Below, in pieces: positions 17,658 to 27,723 of a stretch of DNA of 46,642 nt (its first letter is position 1; every line of letters starts with the position of its first letter). Both the position numbers and the translations under genes were made by a program. Source of the stretch: Gammaproteobacteria bacterium (GTDB lineage: Bacteria; Pseudomonadota; Gammaproteobacteria; Burkholderiales; Rhodocyclaceae); the NCBI GenBank assembly GCA_029289235.1, contig JARFTZ010000034.1, positions 1 through 46,642 of the forward strand, given 5' to 3'. Under the pieces are notes generated by a model. The model worked only from the letters and a program-made list of their open reading frames with translations. It was not told the origin of the DNA and made no database searches.

Positions 17658-18456
17658 CAGGACGTTTTCCGTGGTGGTCGAATTGGTTCGCTCAGCCGGC
17701 CATCGCATGAACAATGCGCTGCAGACCCTGGGCTTTGCCGCGCGTTTCTTCATGATGATCCTGGCTTATTCCGGCCAGTCGTTCCGGCGTTTGCACCTGA
17801 CGATCCGCGAGATCTACTTCAGCGGGTTCCAGTCCCTGTTGATCATCATGGTTTCCGGTCTGTTCATCGGCATGGTCCTGGGCATGCAGGGGTACGAGAC
17901 CCTTCAACGCTATGGTTCCTCGGAGGCGCTGGGGATTCTCGTTGCCTTGTCGTTGACCCGCGAACTCGGGCCGGTGGTGTCGGCGCTGCTCTTCGCTTCG
18001 CGTGCGGGGTCGTCGATCACTGCAGAAATCGGCCTGATGAAAGCGACGGAGCAGTTGACGGCGATGGACATGATGGCGGTCAACCCGATCGCACGGGTGG
18101 TTGCTCCTCGATTCTGGGGCGGAGTGATCTCGATGCCCTTGCTTGCGGCACTTTTTTCAGCGATTGGGGTCTTTGGTGGTTACCTTGTCGGTGTGGTGCT
18201 GATTGGCGTGGATGAGGGTGCGTTCTGGTCGCAGATGCAGGGCTCTGTCGATTTTCGCCTGGATATATGGAACGGCATCATCAAGAGTTTTGTTTTTGGT
18301 GTCGCCGTGTCGTTGATTGCGGTATTTGAAGGTTACGACGCCGTGCCGACGGCAGAGGGCGTGTCGGCTTCGATCAAGAGGACGGTCGTATATTCCGCGC
18401 TGGCGATCCTGGCGCTGGATTTTGTATTGACCTCGTTCATGTTCCGGGGGGTTTGA
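17650..18456 (+). CDS. mlaE: Phospholipid transport permease MlaE
   Basis: This 268-aa MlaE/YrbE-family permease starts at GTG 17650, with a strong GGGAGG (17638-17643) six bases before it. Five or six membrane segments can be seen, including LLIIMVSGLFIGMVLGMQG and the conserved LTRELGPVVSALLFASRAGSSITAEIG, which is split in the family across the coupling region. The protein dimerises and holds the MlaD hexamer on its periplasmic side. It overlaps mlaF upstream and shares one base with mlaD downstream (TGATG). Confidence 0.93.
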   Translation: MLSRTFSVVVELVRSAGHRMNNALQTLGFAARFFMMILAYSGQSFRRLHLTIREIYFSGFQSLLIIMVSGLFIGMVLGMQGYETLQRYGSSEALGILVALSLTRELGPVVSALLFASRAGSSITAEIGLMKATEQLTAMDMMAVNPIARVVAPRFWGGVISMPLLAALFSAIGVFGGYLVGVVLIGVDEGAFWSQMQGSVDFRLDIWNGIIKSFVFGVAVSLIAVFEGYDAVPTAEGVSASIKRTVVYSALAILALDFVLTSFMFRGV

Positions 18457-18926
18457 TGAGTCGCAAGTTGCTGGATTTGTGGGTGGGTTTTTTTGTCGTT
18501 TTCGGTTTTGCCGCCGTTTTGTTCCTGGCCTTGCGCGTCGGGAACATGTCGTCGGCCAGTTTCGCGGATACGTACCAGTTGACCGCACGCTTCGATAACA
18601 TCGGCGGACTCAAGGTCCGCGGACCGGTCAAGAGCGCGGGGGTGGTCGTCGGCCGGGTAACCGACATCCGTTTCGATCCGCAAAGTTACGAAGCCCTGGT
18701 GACCGTTACGATCGACAGCCGTTACCAGTTCCCCAAGGATACCTTCGCTTCGATCCTCACGGCCGGATTGCTCGGAGAGCAATACATCGGGCTCGATGCC
18801 GGTGGAGACGAGAAGATGTTGAAAACAGGCGATACCTTCATGAAAACGCAGTCGGCAGTGGTTCTGGAGAAACTGATCAGTCAGTTCATGTTCAACAAGG
18901 CGTCTGAAACGCCGGAAAGCAAATAA
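18456..18926 (+). CDS. mlaD: MCE-domain phospholipid-binding protein MlaD
   Basis: This 156-aa protein starts at ATG 18456 after a GGGGGG ribosome site. One N-terminal transmembrane helix (LDLWVGFFVVFGFAAVLFLAL) anchors it. A single MCE domain follows (YQLTARFDNIGGLKVRGPVKSAGVVVGRV), ending in a helix that lines the hydrophobic central pore of the hexamer (QSAVVLEKLISQFMFN). The length is standard for MlaD. It works with MlaF, MlaE and MlaB in the inner membrane and receives lipids from MlaC. Confidence 0.93.
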   Translation: MSRKLLDLWVGFFVVFGFAAVLFLALRVGNMSSASFADTYQLTARFDNIGGLKVRGPVKSAGVVVGRVTDIRFDPQSYEALVTVTIDSRYQFPKDTFASILTAGLLGEQYIGLDAGGDEKMLKTGDTFMKTQSAVVLEKLISQFMFNKASETPESK

Positions 18927-18942
18927 TCCGAAAGGAACGCCT

Positions 18943-19644
18943 GTGACTAGCCAATCCTTGAAGCGTGTGGTCTTTGCCTTCGCCGTTGCTGTCGTTTTGC
19001 CTGGATGCGCGACGAACGCGAGTCACCCGAAAGATCCGTTTGAAGGTTTCAACCGGGCCATGTTCGCCGTCCATGAAGGTGTCGATACGGTGCTCAAGCC
19101 GGTTGCCGAGGGGTACGACAAGGTGACGCCTGATCCGGTCAAGACCGGTATCGGCAACTTTTTCGGCAACCTCGCGGATGTCTGGATCGCCGTCAATAAT
19201 CTGTTGCAGGGAAAACTGACGGACGGGGTCTCGGATGTCGGCAGGTTCCTCGTCAACTCGACCGTCGGGATTCTCGGTCTGGTCGACGTGGCCAGCGAAA
19301 TCGGGCTTGACAAGCATGACGAGGACTTCGGTCAGACTCTGGGTTACTGGGGGGTTGGCGATGGGCCGTATTTGTTCTGGCCGGTCATCGGACCGAGGAA
19401 CGTGCGCGACACAGTTGGTTTTGTGGTTGATGCGTCGGCGGATCCGGTAGGACATCTGGAGGATGTCTCGGCGCGGAATACGTTGATAGGCGTTCGTCTC
19501 ATCGATTTTCGAGCCAGCCTGCTTCCTGCAGACAAGGTTGTCGAGGAGGCCGCTTTTGACAAGTACAACTATTTGCGCAACGCTTATTTCCAGAATCGTC
19601 GCAGCGTGATCCACGACGGGAATCCGCCCCCGCTTGAGGATTGA
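18943..19644 (+). CDS. mlaA: Outer-membrane lipoprotein MlaA (VacJ)
   Basis: This 233-aa protein starts at GTG 18943 behind AAAGGA. A signal peptide ends in a lipobox, VLPGC (Cys25), so it is lipidated and sent to the outer membrane. DPFEGFNRAMFAVHEGVD, the opening of the MlaA fold, follows. GQTLGYWGVGDGPYLFWPVIGP is split across the conserved centre that forms the amphipathic channel taking phospholipids from the outer leaflet. In Escherichia coli mlaA is unlinked; inclusion in the mla operon is usual in Betaproteobacteria. Confidence 0.93.
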   Translation: MTSQSLKRVVFAFAVAVVLPGCATNASHPKDPFEGFNRAMFAVHEGVDTVLKPVAEGYDKVTPDPVKTGIGNFFGNLADVWIAVNNLLQGKLTDGVSDVGRFLVNSTVGILGLVDVASEIGLDKHDEDFGQTLGYWGVGDGPYLFWPVIGPRNVRDTVGFVVDASADPVGHLEDVSARNTLIGVRLIDFRASLLPADKVVEEAAFDKYNYLRNAYFQNRRSVIHDGNPPPLED

Positions 19645-19672
19645 TGGGGTGATCGACTGAATGAGGATACTT

Positions 19673-20287
19673 ATGATCAAGAAGTGGTTGTTGGCGCTCT
19701 GGCTTGGGCTCGTCGTTTCCGGTGCATTTGCGCAAGACGATTCTCCTGATGCGCTGATCAGGCAGGTGACTGAGGAGGTCTTGTCCATCGTGCGGCAGGA
19801 CAAGGACATCCAGAACGGCAATACGCGCAAGGCAATTGAACTGGTCGAGGCCAAGGTTCTGCCGCATTTCAACTTCCAGCGCATGACGGCGCTGGCCATG
19901 GGCCGGGACTGGAACAAGGCGAATCCAGAGCAGAAAACGCGCTTGTCGGAAGAGTTCAAGACGTTGCTTGTCCGTACCTATTCGAACGCCTTGACCGGCT
20001 ATCGTGACCAGAAAATCCGCTACAAGCCAACCCGGATGCAGGGGGATACTACCGATGTCGTGGTCAAGACCGAAATCCACCAGTCCGGCGGCAAGCCGAT
20101 TCAGCTGGATTACTCGCTCGAAAAGCAAGCGGAAGGCTGGAAGGTCTACGACGTCATCGTCGCCGGTGTCAGTCTGGTAACGAATTATCGCGACACCTTC
20201 AACCAGGAAGTCCGGGCGAACGGCGTCGATGGGCTGATCCAGATGCTTGTTGACAAGAACAGGCGACTTGAAGCCGGGAAGAAATGA
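19673..20287 (+). CDS. mlaC: Periplasmic phospholipid shuttle MlaC
   Basis: This 204-aa protein starts at ATG 19673 with GAGG at good spacing; an in-frame ATG at 19661 is less well placed. The signal peptide (IKKWLLALWLGLVVSGAFA) ends before QDD. The Tol-Tol-Ttg2 domain follows, with HFNFQRMTALAMGRDW, FKTLLVRTYSNAL and GWKVYDVIVAGVSLVTNYR, all typical of MlaC. The protein carries phospholipid between MlaA and the MlaFEDB complex. Its stop overlaps the mlaB start (ATGA). Confidence 0.92.
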   Translation: MIKKWLLALWLGLVVSGAFAQDDSPDALIRQVTEEVLSIVRQDKDIQNGNTRKAIELVEAKVLPHFNFQRMTALAMGRDWNKANPEQKTRLSEEFKTLLVRTYSNALTGYRDQKIRYKPTRMQGDTTDVVVKTEIHQSGGKPIQLDYSLEKQAEGWKVYDVIVAGVSLVTNYRDTFNQEVRANGVDGLIQMLVDKNRRLEAGKK

Positions 20288-20574
20288 TCGAAAAAAAGGA
20301 CCACCGGTACGTTGTCGTTGTGCCGATGTTGATCGCCAACGCGCAAGGCCTGCTTCAAGCGGGGCGGGCGCTCCTGGGTAGCGAAACTGCCGTGGAGATC
20401 ACGATCGATCTCGACCAGGTGAATGATGCCGATTCGTCGGCGCTGGGTGTGCTGTTTGGCCTGTTGCGCACCGCCGAAACGTGCGGAAAGAGGATCAGCG
20501 TTGCCAATCCTCCCCCCGGATTGATCAGCCTCGCTGCGTTGTACGGTGTTTCCGACGCGCTTCCTCTGGCCTGA
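20284..20574 (+). CDS. mlaB: STAS-domain protein MlaB
   Basis: This 96-aa single STAS-domain protein binds MlaF and is needed for stability and activity of the transporter ATPase. The core strand ITIDLDQVNDADSSALGVLFGLL carries the Asp-Ser-Ser motif expected at the STAS switch position, followed by ISVANPPPGLISLAALYGVSDAL. The first residues are charged and there is no membrane segment. It overlaps mlaC by four bases and closes the mla operon; the next gene is 39 bases away. Confidence 0.88.
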   Translation: MIEKKDHRYVVVVPMLIANAQGLLQAGRALLGSETAVEITIDLDQVNDADSSALGVLFGLLRTAETCGKRISVANPPPGLISLAALYGVSDALPLA

Positions 20575-20613
20575 TTTGTCTCGGGCCAACTTTTTTCCCC
20601 GATTCGTGTAGTG

Positions 20614-21540
20614 ATGCGCGCCGCAGTATCAATGAGGCAAGTCGCCAAGGCTTTCGGGCATGTGCAGGCGCTCGACGGCGTCTCTCTGGAGATCGCCGAA
20701 GGTGAATTCTTCGGCCTGCTCGGTCCGAACGGGGCCGGGAAGACGACGCTCATTTCGTGCCTGGCCGGGCTGGTACGTGCGGACTCGGGTGCCGTCGAAG
20801 TGATGGGGCACGATGTCCAGACGGATTACCGCAATGCGCGGCGTCTGCTTGGTGTCGTTCCGCAGGAACTGGTTTTCGATCCGTTTTTCACGGTGCGCGA
20901 AACGCTACGCATCCAGTCGGGCTATTTCGGCATTCGCCGGAACGATGATTGGATAGACGAAGTCCTGGAGAATCTGGATCTGACCGCCAAAGCGGATACC
21001 AACATGCGGCGTCTCTCCGGCGGAATGAAACGGCGCGTTCTCGTTGCCCAGGCGCTGGTGCACAAGCCGCCGGTGATCGTTCTCGACGAACCGACTGCGG
21101 GGGTCGATGTCGAATTGCGTCAGGGGCTCTGGGCATTCATCAGGCGTCTAAATCACGCCGGGCACACCGTCATTCTCACGACCCATTATCTGGAAGAGGC
21201 TGAGGAACTCTGCGGCCGCATCGCGATGCTCAAGCAAGGGCGGGTCGTCGCGCTCGATTCGACGCGGCGCCTTCTGGAGCGGTTTTCCGGACGGACCTTG
21301 AGCTTGCGCATTGCCGAACCGGAACGGCTTCCGGTCGAGTTGCGCGCGCGTGCTGTCGTGCGGGATGGTTTTCTCGATTTTTCCCTGGCCGGCTGTCAGG
21401 AGGTCGAGCTGCTGCTTGCCGCGGTGCGCGAGTCGGGATGCGCGGTTCAGGATATGCGGATGACCGAGGTCGATCTGGAGGATGTTTTTGTTTCGGTGAT
21501 GCAGGGCGTTCAGGAAGATGCTTCCGGGAGTGGGCGATGA
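20614..21540 (+). CDS. ABC-2 type exporter, ATP-binding protein
   Basis: This 308-aa ATPase resembles YadG and the drug/lipid exporter group. Walker A GPNGAGKTT, signature LSGGMKRR, Walker B VIVLDEPTAGVD and the H loop TTHYLEEAEEL are visible. A C-terminal regulatory domain of about 85 residues ends in DLEDVFVSVMQG, the usual hallmark. GTG 20611 is an alternative first codon. The permease gene overlaps its end by four bases. In many Betaproteobacteria this pair sits between the mla genes and ibaG-murA, but the substrate is not known. Confidence 0.88.
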   Translation: MRAAVSMRQVAKAFGHVQALDGVSLEIAEGEFFGLLGPNGAGKTTLISCLAGLVRADSGAVEVMGHDVQTDYRNARRLLGVVPQELVFDPFFTVRETLRIQSGYFGIRRNDDWIDEVLENLDLTAKADTNMRRLSGGMKRRVLVAQALVHKPPVIVLDEPTAGVDVELRQGLWAFIRRLNHAGHTVILTTHYLEEAEELCGRIAMLKQGRVVALDSTRRLLERFSGRTLSLRIAEPERLPVELRARAVVRDGFLDFSLAGCQEVELLLAAVRESGCAVQDMRMTEVDLEDVFVSVMQGVQEDASGSGR

Positions 21541-22289
21541 CCGGTTTCAGGACGCTTCTTTACAAGGAGGTGTTGCGTTTCTGGAAAGTGGGCTTCCAGA
21601 CCATTGCCGCGCCGGTCCTGACTGCGCTGTTGTATTTGCTGATCTTCGGACACGTGTTGGAAGATCGTGTCCAGATTAACGGGTTGAACTACACGGCGTT
21701 TCTGATCCCCGGCCTGGTGATGATGTCCGTTTTGCAGAATGCCTTTGCCAACAGCTCTTCCAGCCTGATTCAGGCAAAGGTGACGGGGAGCATTGTGTTT
21801 GTTCTTCTGCCGCCGATTTCCTACGTTGAATTTTTCATGGCCTATGTCGTTGCGGCTGTCTTGCGCGGGATGATGGTTGGTTTGGGCGTGCTGGCGGCGA
21901 CGTTCTGGTTCGTGCCGATGGAGTTCGTTGCCCCGGGATGGATCGTGCTGTTCGCTTTGGTGGCCGGCGGTGTGATGGGGGGGCTGGGAATGGTGGCCGG
22001 AATCTGGGCCGACAAATTCGACCAGTTGGCGGCATTTCAAAACTTTCTGATCATGCCGCTGACGATGCTGTCCGGAGTATTCTATTCCATCGGTTCGTTG
22101 CCGGCTTTTTGGCAACAGGTGTCGCATTTCAATCCGGTGTTTTATCTGATTGACGGTTTTCGCTACGGATTCTTCGGTGTGTCGGACGTTTCGCCCGGCA
22201 AAAGCCTGATTGTTTCGTCCCTGTTTCTTCTAGTGATCGCGCTGGCAACGCTGGCCCTGCTGCGCAAGGGATACAAGTTGAGGTATTGA
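21537..22289 (+). CDS. ABC-2 type exporter, permease
   Basis: This 250-aa permease resembles YadH. It starts at ATG 21537 behind GGGAG. Six hydrophobic segments include VLTALLYLLIFGHVL, GMMVGLGVLAATFWFV, ALVAGGVMGGLGMVAGIW and LIVSSLFLLVIALATLAL. LIMPLTMLSGVFYSIGSLP is split over the conserved ABC-2 signature. It pairs with the ATPase just upstream as a dimer of two-gene half exporters. No substrate can be assigned from sequence. Confidence 0.88.
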   Translation: MTGFRTLLYKEVLRFWKVGFQTIAAPVLTALLYLLIFGHVLEDRVQINGLNYTAFLIPGLVMMSVLQNAFANSSSSLIQAKVTGSIVFVLLPPISYVEFFMAYVVAAVLRGMMVGLGVLAATFWFVPMEFVAPGWIVLFALVAGGVMGGLGMVAGIWADKFDQLAAFQNFLIMPLTMLSGVFYSIGSLPAFWQQVSHFNPVFYLIDGFRYGFFGVSDVSPGKSLIVSSLFLLVIALATLALLRKGYKLRY

Positions 22290-22292
22290 TTC

Positions 22293-23784
<1,492 letters not shown>

Positions 23785-23804
23785 GGCGTTCTTCTCGTCT
23801 TTTA

Positions 23805-23831
23805 CGATTGGCCAGCTGATCTGGCCAATCG
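23805..23831 (+). terminator. Perfect stem-loop after murA
   Basis: CGATTGGCCAG, a five-base loop CTGAT, and CTGGCCAATCG form a perfect 11-bp stem. There is no T-run after it on either strand, so it could be a weak or factor-assisted terminator of murA, an mRNA end stabiliser or a protein-binding palindrome. Confidence 0.45.
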
Positions 23832-23912
23832 ATAATCCCGGTTTCCTCAGCGATGCGGCGTACATGCGACATTAGTGCGCATGCTGCAATACCTTGTTCG
23901 CCAATGTCGGTT

Positions 23913-23929
23913 AATCACATCTTGTGATT
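23913..23929 (+). promoter_or_regulatory. Palindromic operator candidate
   Basis: AATCACA-TCT-TGTGATT is a perfect 7-bp inverted repeat with a 3-base spacer. It overlaps the candidate -35 TTGTGA (23922-23927), the position expected for a repressor site. The repressor is unknown. It is not a CRP site, because the half-sites are in the opposite order and spacing is 3 and not 6. Confidence 0.45.
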
Positions 23930-23951
23930 GGCTGTCAACGCGTTGTAGACT
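23922..23951 (+). promoter_or_regulatory. Candidate promoter for the unknown gene and hppA
   Basis: TTGTGA (23922-23927) and TAGACT (23946-23951) are 18 bases apart. A start near 23958 would give a leader of about 137 bases containing the hairpins at 23979-24046. Each box matches the sigma70 consensus at four positions, so this is only a candidate. Confidence 0.35.
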
Positions 23952-23978
23952 CGAAAAAAAGCGGAAATCAACAGTTCT

Positions 23979-24046
23979 GCCGGCGCCTTGAGTGGTGCCG
24001 GCCTTTGGCCCAAGGGGCGGCCAAAGCCTGCGGTCATGCGCGACCG
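23979..24046 (+). promoter_or_regulatory. Structured 5' leader with three consecutive hairpins
   Basis: Hairpin 1 pairs GCCGGCGCC (23979-23987) with GGTGCCGGC (23994-24002), with one G-T pair. Hairpin 2 pairs CTTTGGCC (24003-24010) with GGCCAAAG (24019-24026) directly next to it. Hairpin 3 pairs CGGTC (24031-24035) with GACCG (24042-24046). They lie between the candidate promoter and the strong ribosome site AAGGAGGGGG of the gene at 24095. The whole 310-base gap after murA (23785-24094) holds only this leader, the operator candidate and the murA stem-loop. No known riboswitch class was recognised. Confidence 0.4.
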
Positions 24047-24094
24047 GCATAATGTCTCACTCAGCATAAATCTCAATGAATAGAAGGAGGGGGC

Positions 24095-24856
24095 GTGGAC
24101 GTTCATCTGTATTTCTCGCTTATCCCGGAGGCGTTGATCGCTTCCAATCTGTCACCGGAGCAGTTCGGCCAGTACTACGCTACGGGGGCCGGGTACAAAT
24201 CCAAAGGACAATGCCTGTTCTTCGAGGTCGATCCGGCGTTCCGCAGCGACTATTTCGACATTCCGACCGCAATTCAGCGTTGCGTCCCGTCCGAAGACGG
24301 GTCGCCCAAGCACTCGGTCTATGTTTCTGTCTACCGCGTTCTTGAGCATCTCCCGATCGCTGCGCTCGGCAGGCTGTATCTGACGACCGCTTACGGGCAC
24401 ACGCTCGGGCTGGAGAGGGGCGAGTTGCCTGCCGAGAAGGATGGCTGTCTGCATCTCTATCAGGATCTCGTTCCCGTGAACAGCCTGGTTGTCAGCCACC
24501 TTGATCCGGTTGCTTTCTACCAGAGCGTGACGATTCATCCGGCGAAGTTCATTCGCTTCCCGGGATTGGTCTTTGTTGAGTTGGGACTTGGAGAGCTGGC
24601 CAATGATCCCGAAAATGGCTCGGCGAACGACTTGCCCTATTCGTATATCCACCACCTGCGAGAGGCTCTGATGGTTTTGAACACCGGCAAGGACAGCAAG
24701 ATGGTCCACCGGGTTCACTCGATGGAGTTCCCCTACCGGATGGTTAAAAAGGGTATCTACGTGGGGAATGGAAAGGACTTGGTGTTCTATCCGATGCTCT
24801 CGCATCAGGAGTTGAGGGATAAACACACGCAATGGTGGCGTTCCGCCAACATCTGA
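24095..24856 (+). CDS. Unrecognised 253-aa protein upstream of the pyrophosphatase
   Basis: I do not recognise this protein. It starts at GTG 24095 behind a very strong AAGGAGGGGG. There is no signal peptide and no transmembrane helix, so it is probably cytoplasmic. The first 100 residues alternate strands and short helices (VHLYFSLIPEALIASNLS, GQCLFFEVDP, SVYVSVYRVLEHLPI). The middle has HLYQDLVPVNSLVVSHLDP, and the C-terminal third is rich in basic and aromatic residues (MEFPYRMVKKGIYVGNGKD). No Walker, zinc or nucleotide-cyclase motif is visible. Codon use looks like that of its neighbours. It is 74 bases upstream of hppA in the same direction, so a role linked to the pyrophosphatase is possible but is inference only. 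Confidence 0.8.
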   Translation: MDVHLYFSLIPEALIASNLSPEQFGQYYATGAGYKSKGQCLFFEVDPAFRSDYFDIPTAIQRCVPSEDGSPKHSVYVSVYRVLEHLPIAALGRLYLTTAYGHTLGLERGELPAEKDGCLHLYQDLVPVNSLVVSHLDPVAFYQSVTIHPAKFIRFPGLVFVELGLGELANDPENGSANDLPYSYIHHLREALMVLNTGKDSKMVHRVHSMEFPYRMVKKGIYVGNGKDLVFYPMLSHQELRDKHTQWWRSANI

Positions 24857-24930
24857 CTGATCGTGTCGGACTGCCGGGGCGGCATTCCGATGCGCACGAC
24901 AATAATCAATAAATTCAGGAGACCGATATC

Positions 24931-26952
24931 TTGACTACTTACCTGCTTCTTTCGACGCTTTCAGGCGTCGTCGCGCTTCTCTTTGCCTTCGTGTTGAGCC
25001 GGGAAATAGGAAACGCCGATGCGGGCAACGCGCGCATGCGCGAAATCGCGGGCTTCATCCACGAAGGAGCGATGGCGTTTCTCTATCGCGAGTATCGCTA
25101 TCTTTCCGTTTTCATCGTGATTGTTTTTGCCGTACTCGCGTTGTTCATCAACTGGCAGACTGCGGTGTGTTTTGTCGGTGGCGCCTGTTGTTCGATCATG
25201 GCCGGCTTTTTCGGTATGCAGGTGGCCACGAAGGCCAACGTGCGCACGGCGGCGGCGGCGCAAACCGGAATGAACGCTGCGCTGCGCATCGCCTTCTCCG
25301 GTGGCGCGGTGATGGGGATGTCGGTTGCCGGCCTCGGAATGCTCGGTCTGGGAATCCTTTATCTGCTGTTTGATCAGAATGTCAGCTACATTACAGGCTT
25401 CGGCCTCGGTGCCAGTTCGATTGCGCTGTTCGCACGTGTCGGAGGCGGCATCTATACCAAGGCGGCTGACGTTGGCGCCGATCTGGTCGGCAAGGTCGAG
25501 GCCGGAATCCCGGAAGACGACCCGCGTAATCCCGCGGTCATCGCCGATAACGTTGGCGACAACGTCGGTGACGTTGCCGGGATGGGAGCCGACCTGTTCG
25601 AATCGTACTCAGGATCGATCATTGGCGCGTTCGCGCTGGGGGCCGTCCTGTTCAAGAACGGGGAGGGTGTTCTATATGTATTCGGGCTCTGCGCACTCGC
25701 TATCCTGGCGTGCATTGCCGGCGTATTGATCGCTCGTGCCAGCAAGGGGGACAATCCCCAGGCTGCGCTGAACCTCGGTACCTACGTTGCCGGCGGGCTG
25801 ACCGTCGTGATCGCCGGCGTGCTCAGCCAGTTGATCTTCGGTAATCTCAAGGCGTTCGGAGCCTTGACGGCCGGCCTGATCGCGGGCCTGGCCATCGGCA
25901 AGATCACCGAGATCTATACCTCCGGCGACTATCGCTTTGTCAAAACCATCGCCCGGCAATCGGAAACGGGGCCGGCGACGACCTTGATCTCGGGTATGGG
26001 TATCGGCATGTACTCGACGATGTGGCCGATGATCTGCATGGCGGCCGGGATGCTGGTTTCGTATTTCATCATGGATGGTGCCAGTGATGCCGTATCCGGG
26101 TTGTTCGGAATCTCGCTGGCAGCCGTCGGCATGCTGTCGATTACCGGGATCACGGTTTCGGTCGATGCCTACGGCCCGATTTCCGACAACGCTGGCGGCA
26201 TCGCCGAAATGTCCGAAATGCCGAGCCGGATCCGCGAAATTACCGACAAGCTCGACGCCGTGGGGAACACCACGGCGGCGATCGCGAAGGGTTTTGCCAT
26301 CGGTTCGGCGGCGCTGACCGCCCTCGCGCTCTTCGCCGCCTATGCACAGGCGGTCAATCTGAGCAGCATCGACTTGCTCAATCCGCTGACCCTGGCCGGA
26401 CTCATGCTCGGTGCGATGATTCCTTTCCTTTTCGCGGCACTGACCATGGAGGCGGTGGGCGATGCGGCGACGGACATGATCGAGGAAGTCCGGCGGCAAT
26501 TCCGCACGATCCCCGGCGTGATGGAGGGGACGACCAGGCCGGACTACGCGAAATGCGTCGATATCTCGACCGCAGCTTCATTGAAGCGCATGCTCTTGCC
26601 CGGTTCGTTGGCGATCATTCTGCCGCTGGCCATGGGTTTGCTGCTCGGCCCGGCGGCGCTGGCCGGATTCATCGCCGGAGCGTTGGTTACCGGCGTATTG
26701 CTGGCGATCTTCATGGCCAATTCCGGCGGTGCATGGGACAACGCGAAAAAGTACATCGAGGGTGGCGAGCATGGCGGCAAGGGCAGCTTTGCCCACAAGG
26801 CGGCGGTGGTCGGTGATACCGTCGGCGATCCCTTCAAGGACACGGCTTCGCCATCGATGAACATCCTGATCAAGCTGATGACGATCGTCTCGCTGGTGTT
26901 CGCGCCGGCCATCCTGCAGTACGGTGGAGTCGTCGAGTTGTTCATGAAGTAA
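24931..26952 (+). CDS. hppA: Membrane ion-translocating pyrophosphatase, K+-dependent type
   Basis: This 673-aa protein hydrolyses PPi and pumps H+ and/or Na+ out of the cytoplasm. It starts at TTG 24931 behind AGGAGA. About 16 hydrophobic segments are present. PPi/Mg sites are [11 protein letters not shown] (about 178-188), [20 protein letters not shown] (about 206-225) and, near the C terminus, [10 protein letters not shown] and [22 protein letters not shown] has Ala at residue 449, where potassium-independent enzymes have Lys, so K+ dependence is expected. The Glu in DLFES is in the position seen in Na+ pumps and K+-dependent H+ pumps; pumped ion is not settled by this. It lies between murA and hisG, which are usually adjacent in Betaproteobacteria. 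Confidence 0.95.
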   Translation: MTTYLLLSTLSGVVALLFAFVLSREIGNADAGNARMREIAGFIHEGAMAFLYREYRYLSVFIVIVFAVLALFINWQTAVCFVGGACCSIMAGFFGMQVATKANVRTAAAAQTGMNAALRIAFSGGAVMGMSVAGLGMLGLGILYLLFDQNVSYITGFGLGASSIALFARVGGGIYTKAADVGADLVGKVEAGIPEDDPRNPAVIADNVGDNVGDVAGMGADLFESYSGSIIGAFALGAVLFKNGEGVLYVFGLCALAILACIAGVLIARASKGDNPQAALNLGTYVAGGLTVVIAGVLSQLIFGNLKAFGALTAGLIAGLAIGKITEIYTSGDYRFVKTIARQSETGPATTLISGMGIGMYSTMWPMICMAAGMLVSYFIMDGASDAVSGLFGISLAAVGMLSITGITVSVDAYGPISDNAGGIAEMSEMPSRIREITDKLDAVGNTTAAIAKGFAIGSAALTALALFAAYAQAVNLSSIDLLNPLTLAGLMLGAMIPFLFAALTMEAVGDAATDMIEEVRRQFRTIPGVMEGTTRPDYAKCVDISTAASLKRMLLPGSLAIILPLAMGLLLGPAALAGFIAGALVTGVLLAIFMANSGGAWDNAKKYIEGGEHGGKGSFAHKAAVVGDTVGDPFKDTASPSMNILIKLMTIVSLVFAPAILQYGGVVELFMK

Positions 26953-26979
26953 ACGCCGGGAGCCGTCTGTCCGTCAGCG

Positions 26980-27014
26980 GAGCCCTCGGCCCAGCCGGTG
27001 GCTCTGCTTTTTTT
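26980..27014 (+). terminator. Rho-independent terminator after hppA
   Basis: GAGCC (26980-26984) pairs with GGCTC (27000-27004), with an inner CGGC/GCCG stem, followed closely by seven T (27008-27014). It would separate hppA from hisG. Confidence 0.8.
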
Positions 27015-27069
27015 GTCCATGCCTTGCGGGCCGCGTCATACGGTAGAATCAGCCCTTTAATTGAGCGGG

Positions 27070-27723
27070 ATGATCGTCGTGGAAGGCATTACCATTGCCC
27101 TGTCAAAGGGGCGTATCTTTGAAGAAACCTTGCCGTTGCTCGCAGCTGCGGGCATCGAGCCGCTGGAAAATCCCGAAACTTCGCGCAAGCTGATCATTCC
27201 GACGAATTGTGATGACGTGCGCGTGGTCATCGTGAGGGCAACCGATGCGCCGACGTACGTGCAGTACGGGGCGGCGGATATCGGTGTGGCCGGCAAGGAC
27301 GTTCTGATCGAGAACGGTGGCGAAGGTCTTTACCAACCGCTGGATCTGAAAATCGCCAAGTGCCGGATGATGGTGGCGATCCCCGCGGGTTTCGACTACG
27401 AGAACGCGGTTCGTCAGGGCGCCCGTCTCAAGGTGGCGACCAAGTACATCAATATCGCCCGCGAGCATTTCGCGACCAAGGGAGTCCATGTCGATCTGAT
27501 CAAGTTGTACGGCTCGATGGAGCTGGCACCGCTGGCCGGACTCGCAGACGCCATCGTCGATCTGGTGTCGACCGGAGGAACGTTGAAGGCCAATAACCTG
27601 GTGGCGGTCGAGCACATCATGGACATCTCGTCGCGCCTGATTGTCAACCAAGCGGCGCTCAAGTTGAAGCGCGAGCGTCTGGTGCCGATCATGGACGCTA
27701 TCGCCAGGGCGGTCGGAACATGA
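27070..27723 (+). CDS. hisG: ATP phosphoribosyltransferase, short form
   Basis: This 217-aa enzyme condenses ATP with PRPP, the first and feedback-regulated step of histidine synthesis. [17 protein letters not shown], the [23 protein letters not shown] segment (split over the active site) and [15 protein letters not shown] (PRPP loop) are clear. It lacks the C-terminal regulatory domain of the long form, so it should need HisZ, which is not in the window. ATG 27070 is preferred; TTG 27061 and GTG 27079 are in frame. It overlaps hisD by four bases. Confidence 0.94.
   Translation: MIVVEGITIALSKGRIFEETLPLLAAAGIEPLENPETSRKLIIPTNCDDVRVVIVRATDAPTYVQYGAADIGVAGKDVLIENGGEGLYQPLDLKIAKCRMMVAIPAGFDYENAVRQGARLKVATKYINIAREHFATKGVHVDLIKLYGSMELAPLAGLADAIVDLVSTGGTLKANNLVAVEHIMDISSRLIVNQAALKLKRERLVPIMDAIARAVGT

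Noticed and set aside
23913-23929. CRP or FNR site
   Set aside because: Half-site order and 3-base spacing do not fit either protein; kept only as an operator for an unknown regulator.
25672-26499. 275-aa open frame opposite hppA
   Set aside because: Mirror of a conserved membrane protein; very rich in Arg, His and Gly.
27024-27049. TTGCGG and TAGAAT as hisG promoter
   Set aside because: Spacer is only 14 bases and no other -35 fits.
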